From the NCBI GenBank assembly GCA_036897095.1, contig JAYMSP010000968.1:1-38213 (forward strand): DNA of 38,213 bases, written 5' to 3'. Source of the stretch: Plantago elongata (lineage: Eukaryota > Streptophyta > Magnoliopsida > Lamiales > Plantaginaceae). A program made the translations under genes and the position numbers. This document shows positions 34,235 to 38,213 of the stretch, in pieces (the first letter of the stretch is position 1; each line of letters opens with the position of its first letter). The notes under the pieces are model-generated. The model had not been told where the DNA came from. It did not search any database and was given only the letters and a program-made list of their open reading frames with translations.

Positions 34235-34740
34235 TTACATAGATAAATTTTAATAAATGTAATATAACTTTATTTACAAATATCCGAAAAATATTTTGAA
34301 CATATATTTGAATTCATCTTGACAAGACGAATCTATAGACACCAATCTTGAATACTATTGTTAATTAAATAAATTATTTTATAAATTAAATAAAATATAA
34401 TTTTATTAAATGAGATAAAGTGAAATAATGAAATTTAAAAAATAGAGAATTTATTAAATTAATTCAATCATACATGAAATTTTATGGAATTAGTTTTATT
34501 TTCAATAAGTGTATATCATAATTTTTTATATGTTTGCATTACATAAAGGAATTATTGAATATCATATAATTTTATCTACAAAATAATTAAAAATATTTAA
34601 AATATATTTGAATTATTCATGAGAAGAAAAATTCATTAACAACCATCTATGATATTATTACTAATTAAATAATTATTTTATTCATTAAAATAAAATAAAA
34701 ATTTAATAAATAAAAAATAAACATTTATTAAATACTAGAA
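34235..34740. repeat. Diverged tandem duplication (period about 304 bp)
   Basis: From TTACAT at 34235 and at 34539 the same order of landmarks follows: an ATATATTTGAATT stretch, AAGACGAAT or AAGAAAAAT, a TCTTGAATACTATTGTTAATTAAAT or CTATGATATTATTACTAATTAAAT stretch, then ATTATTTTAT. The copies are AT-rich and well diverged. Confidence 0.55.
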
Positions 34741-34762
34741 ATGATACACCGCGATAAGCGCG
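34735..34762 (-). mobile_element. Possible Helitron 3' terminus
   Basis: Read on the minus strand, CGCG-CTTAT-CGCG forms a short hairpin (34762-34750). It is followed 11 nt later by CTAG (34738-34735) and then a T. Helitrons end in CTRR about 10-12 nt after a hairpin and insert between A and T. The stem is only 4 bp, and no 5' end was found, so this is tentative. Confidence 0.25.
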
Positions 34763-35199
34763 ATGTCCGTGAATTTTATAAATAAATTATAAATTTATTA
34801 TTATACTACATGTCTAACTCCATCTGATATAGCCTACCTAAATTTTATACATTAATTTTATATAAATTTAAATTTTAAGATTGATACTTGCCCTGTGTAG
34901 AGCTTTGAAATAGTGCTTAAAAAAATTCAATTGAAAAAATAAAAATAAAAATAAACACTAAAATATTAACAATATTTTTAGTAATGATAATGCAATACAT
35001 CAAAGAATAGCAAATTAGTAGCATATAATTGTATTTTGACCTAGAAGTGACAATTTAACATAAAAAAATATAAACCAAAAATATAAATATATATGGTTTT
35101 CATAAATTAATGCATATAGAATATCCTTATCGAACAAACTAATAAATAAAATAGTCAAAATAAAAAGAAAATTTTATTAGAAATTCAAAAAAAAGAAGG

Positions 35200-35490
35200 T
35201 AAAAATTGGAAAGTGGCCAAAGCTATGTAAACCGTTCCAATGAGCTTCTGTTTGCACAACTTTGGTGGCCGAAGTTGCTGCGATGTGGAGTTTCTCCACA
35301 AGAGTTGTTTTAGCTCCGATTGGAGTTGTAATTTACAGCTCCAGCCGTAGATTTTCTGAATTGAGCTGTGAAATAACTTCAATTCTCCATTAGAATTATT
35401 AAAACAATCTGAATAGAGTTGTACATTGCTCCATCAGAGTTGTTTACAATGCTCCGGCCATTTCCGATGGAGCTCTATTGTCTTCCCCAA
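35200..35490. repeat. Degenerate short repeats around AGAGTTGT...GCTCC
   Basis: The pattern AGAGTTGT, then 5-8 bases, then GCTCC recurs near 35300, 35415 and 35438, with variants such as GGAGTTGTAATTTACAGCTCC near 35322. Spacing is irregular (about 23-25 bp where adjacent). It is a GC-richer island in AT-rich DNA. Confidence 0.4.
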
Positions 35491-37726
35491 TTTTTTTTTT
35501 CAAATTTAGTGAAATTATTATGATTTTGCAATTAAGTTCATAAACTACTTATATTATGAAAATTATAATTACATTTTAAAAATTATAAAAGGCCCCTATA
35601 ATTTTTTTATTCATGTTATCAACCAATAAATAAGGCACTCAACATAAAAAAATAAAAAATAAAGAATTTAAGTTGAATTATGCAAGAATAAGGGATACCT
35701 TTTCAAATATGGGCCTATATGGAAAAATAGACCTATATGTGATTGTTGAATTAATAGGGACCAAAGTGTAATTAGATCATCTAAGAAGGGTATTAAATGA
35801 AATTTACCCATATATATATTTTGCTCATTAAAAGTAGTATATAACCCAGAACTTGGCGCGTGTAAGCATTCGGTTTTCTTGCATCACTTCAGTGTCCTGT
35901 TTTTTTATACTTTCTATTTCACCCCGACAACATTTTCCAATACACTGGATTCTATCCTTCGACGAAAGTTTCGAGCCTGAGAGCCACACAAGCAACAAAT
36001 ATCTCTCTCTATTTTTCATTTTTCACTCATTATAGGTATCTTTTCCATTTTCAAAGGGTTTAAAGGGTAGATAAATAATTCATGAACTCCCCTATTACTC
36101 TTTTCTAAAATGATTTTTAGTATAACTTTTTCCTTTGTTACATAGAAAAACTTGAGTTACCTACCCTTTATTATAGTATTCTATAAATAGAGTAGACTCA
36201 TTCCAAGGGTACTCTCTTAGGTACATATAATATTTAAGAAGGGGTATAAGTACAAACTCTCTAATAATTAGTTATTTAAGGTCTGCAGCTCAAATGATTT
36301 CGTATGAATTGATAGGTCTGGTTTCCGTTATTATCTGTGTAGCTTCCTGCAATTTAACTGTGATCGTGATAGCGCAAAAGAAAGTATGAAAATTTTATAT
36401 TTTTATCACCGAGAATGCGACTAAATTTACTCGCACCGTGTCGTCATAAAAGACGCTGGTGCATCCAAGAAATCACGGGCTAAACCTACACCCTGGAAGT
36501 TCGCATAAATCGAGCACTCAAATCCAAGCAAATTATCAAAACGTCCCTTTACATATTCAATGTCCACATTCTAAGTTCCGGCTGCCTTCTTTATGCGATC
36601 GATCTAGAGATCAAGCTCTTTACTCATCTGGCGGAGAATCGAGTGCTTAATTAAACTATTGTATTTATACAGATATGGAATTGTTGTTCTATTCTTTTCT
36701 ATCATATATGAACTTTTATCGAGATCAATCGGTTAAATTGCACTGTGAGATGGTGTCTTGGAATTGAGAGAAATTACGATAATGATGCTAGGGATTTGAG
36801 AATTTCTCATTTTGTATGATACGTTGTGATTTGTGGATACATTTGTTTATAATGTCAATAGAAATTTTTTGACAAAACTACTTCATGATTTAGAGGATGT
36901 GCCCTATGGAACATTGATTTAGTTGACTGTAAGTACTGAAACATGATCTTTCATAAATTTAAAAAAAGATTATGTAACGTAGTAACATTCGTATCGTGTT
37001 TATTTGTGTAACATAGTACTAATATAAGTAAGCTTTTTGGTCCATTAAGTTGACAATATTGTCACTAAGGTGAGTGATTTCATTATTTGTTAGTATAATT
37101 TGATCTTTATTAGGTGTCATTTAGACTCGGTTATTTTAATTGTCTTTGGACTGCTTCTTTGGTCAATAATGGTTAAGGAGATGAATCGTTTGATTGAATC
37201 AGTTCTATTCTATGGACCTAAGATTTGAATAATCACACAAGTGGTCTGTTTGATTTGTGAATGGAGAAAGTCCCAAGATTGACATAAGTTGCTTTTCTAA
37301 TTGGTATGATGGATTACATACCCTTTCTTTGAATTTAGAAATTTATTCATGAATTTTGATATATGGATGCCCTCAATCTGATTAAATAGGAGTAAGTGCC
37401 AAGGGGAATTTCTATATAGATTTCATGGAATTTGATAGCAAAGTATCATGTACACTTCCTATTATTGAGATTCATTCTTCAAAACTTGCTATATATTTAT
37501 ATCTGAATATACATATCAGTTTGCTAATGTGAATTCTACAACATTTAAATGGGATGTACTGTAATACAAAATTCATCTTTTATAATTGTCTTATAAGGGA
37601 TGAATTTATATTGTTTTAAGTGTTCTTTGTTGTTGGAAATATATACTTTTCCCCATGAAATTGCACCAGGATCATAACCATAATGTCATGAGTTGCGAGA
37701 GGTACTACTATTTTTTGTGCACATGT
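35491..37726. other. Gene-poor AT-rich region
   Basis: No gene is supported. A TATA-like TAGTATATAACCC near 35835, followed by a CT-rich stretch at 36000-36015, could be a promoter, but no coding exon follows. A 47-codon stop-free segment on the minus strand at 36570-36427 (with DIEYVKGRFDNLLGFEC) looks coding-like but is unassigned. Confidence 0.4.
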
Positions 37727-37792
37727 TAGAGATGTTCAAAAAAATTGAAAAACCGAAAAATACCAAAAGCCAAACTGATACCGATCGAAATA
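37727..37792. mobile_element. hAT-like MITE fragment
   Basis: TAGAGATGTTCAAAAAAATT starts at 37727 and is followed by AAACCGAAAAATACC and CCAAACTGATACCGA. The start resembles the TAGGGGTGTTA end of the 27259 element, and the CCGAAA/ACCGA pattern is common in such MITEs. It is cut off at 37792. Confidence 0.35.
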
Positions 37793-38213
37793 TGTAGCGC
37801 CCTCGGATCTGGTCCAGACGTCAAGGATTGCGACGAATATTACAAGTACATTTTATTAAAATATTATAACATTATCCATTACAAACCGCATGTTCAGGAT
37901 AATTAAAAACTGAAAACAAACCAAAACACACATTTAAACTACACCAGCAGCGGAAACCAGTCAGTCCGTCTGGCACTCTACCCCAAGCTCGCCTTCGTGC
38001 TCAAAATCTGGGAAAGCAAAATATTGGAAACAGAGAAAGTGTCAGTCACTAGGACTCAGTGAGGACAATCAGGCATGCATGAGTATGCGTATGCAATTAT
38101 GCAACATGACGGGTAACTAGCACACTTGCTGATCAGCTAGTAATTTTTTAACTGTGGGAAACCGCAAACAGGAACAAGACAGGATAGTCATCATCGGCTA
38201 GTCCCCTAGAGGT
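37793..38213. mobile_element. Possible LTR of a retrotransposon, running off the right edge
   Basis: TGTAGCGCCCTCGGATC starts abruptly at 37793, next to a broken MITE. TG starts with a 'TGTA.CGCCC' pattern are frequent in Ty3/gypsy-type LTRs of plants. The base composition (more GC) differs sharply from the left flank. No coding domain or second LTR is inside the window, so the family and completeness cannot be judged. Confidence 0.35.

Overview
This is eukaryotic nuclear DNA from a flowering plant, most likely a eudicot. The genes have short GT-AG introns and the spacers are AT-rich. The gene content includes an extra-large G protein, a plant-type protein family, and Stowaway-, Tourist- and hAT-like MITEs and LINE relics are scattered between genes. 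A BAHD acyltransferase next to a broken geranylgeranyl diphosphate synthase copy hints at a lineage rich in specialised metabolism, but the exact order or family cannot be fixed from the sequence alone.

Layout from left to right. 1-421: LINE RNase H relic at the window edge. 770-2199 (+): two-exon BAHD acyltransferase. 2740-4520: Ty1/copia fossil followed by an AT-rich block in which a 20-22 bp motif is arrayed in opposite orientations on the two sides of a core. 4665-5824 (+): geranylgeranyl diphosphate synthase pseudogene that keeps an intron. 6324-9938 (-): extra-large GTP-binding protein, eight coding exons, 910 aa. 11465-14797 (-): EFL1 ribosome-assembly GTPase, 1033 aa, with a seven-codon first exon. 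15764-18875: intergenic region of MITEs plus a LINE reverse-transcriptase relic. 19204-24599 (+): cyclophilin 40, eight exons, 364 aa, with a 112-bp tandem repeat array in intron 1. 26252-31437 (-): ARMC6-like armadillo-repeat protein, eight exons, 447 aa, with a 536-bp hAT-type MITE in intron 5 and a tandem duplication in intron 2. 31738-32250: second LINE RNase H relic ending in poly(A). 32600-38213: gene-poor AT-rich sequence with duplications, a possible Helitron end, a weak small gene model and, at the right edge, a possible LTR inserted into a hAT-like MITE.

The four housekeeping or signalling genes (XLG, EFL1, CYP40, ARMC6) look intact: every exon junction used here is GT-AG and keeps frame. 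They are unrelated in pathway: heterotrimeric-type G-protein signalling, 60S ribosome maturation, Hsp90 co-chaperone and peptidyl-prolyl isomerase work, and an armadillo scaffold. Nothing suggests an operon-like or clustered function.

I found no convincing new biological system. The items most worth a second look are the CYP40 intron minisatellite and its change of period, the inverted motif arrays at 3.4-4.5 kb, the perfect hairpin just after the XLG stop codon, the hairpin-bearing Tourist-like element, and the intron-containing but frame-broken GGPPS copy.
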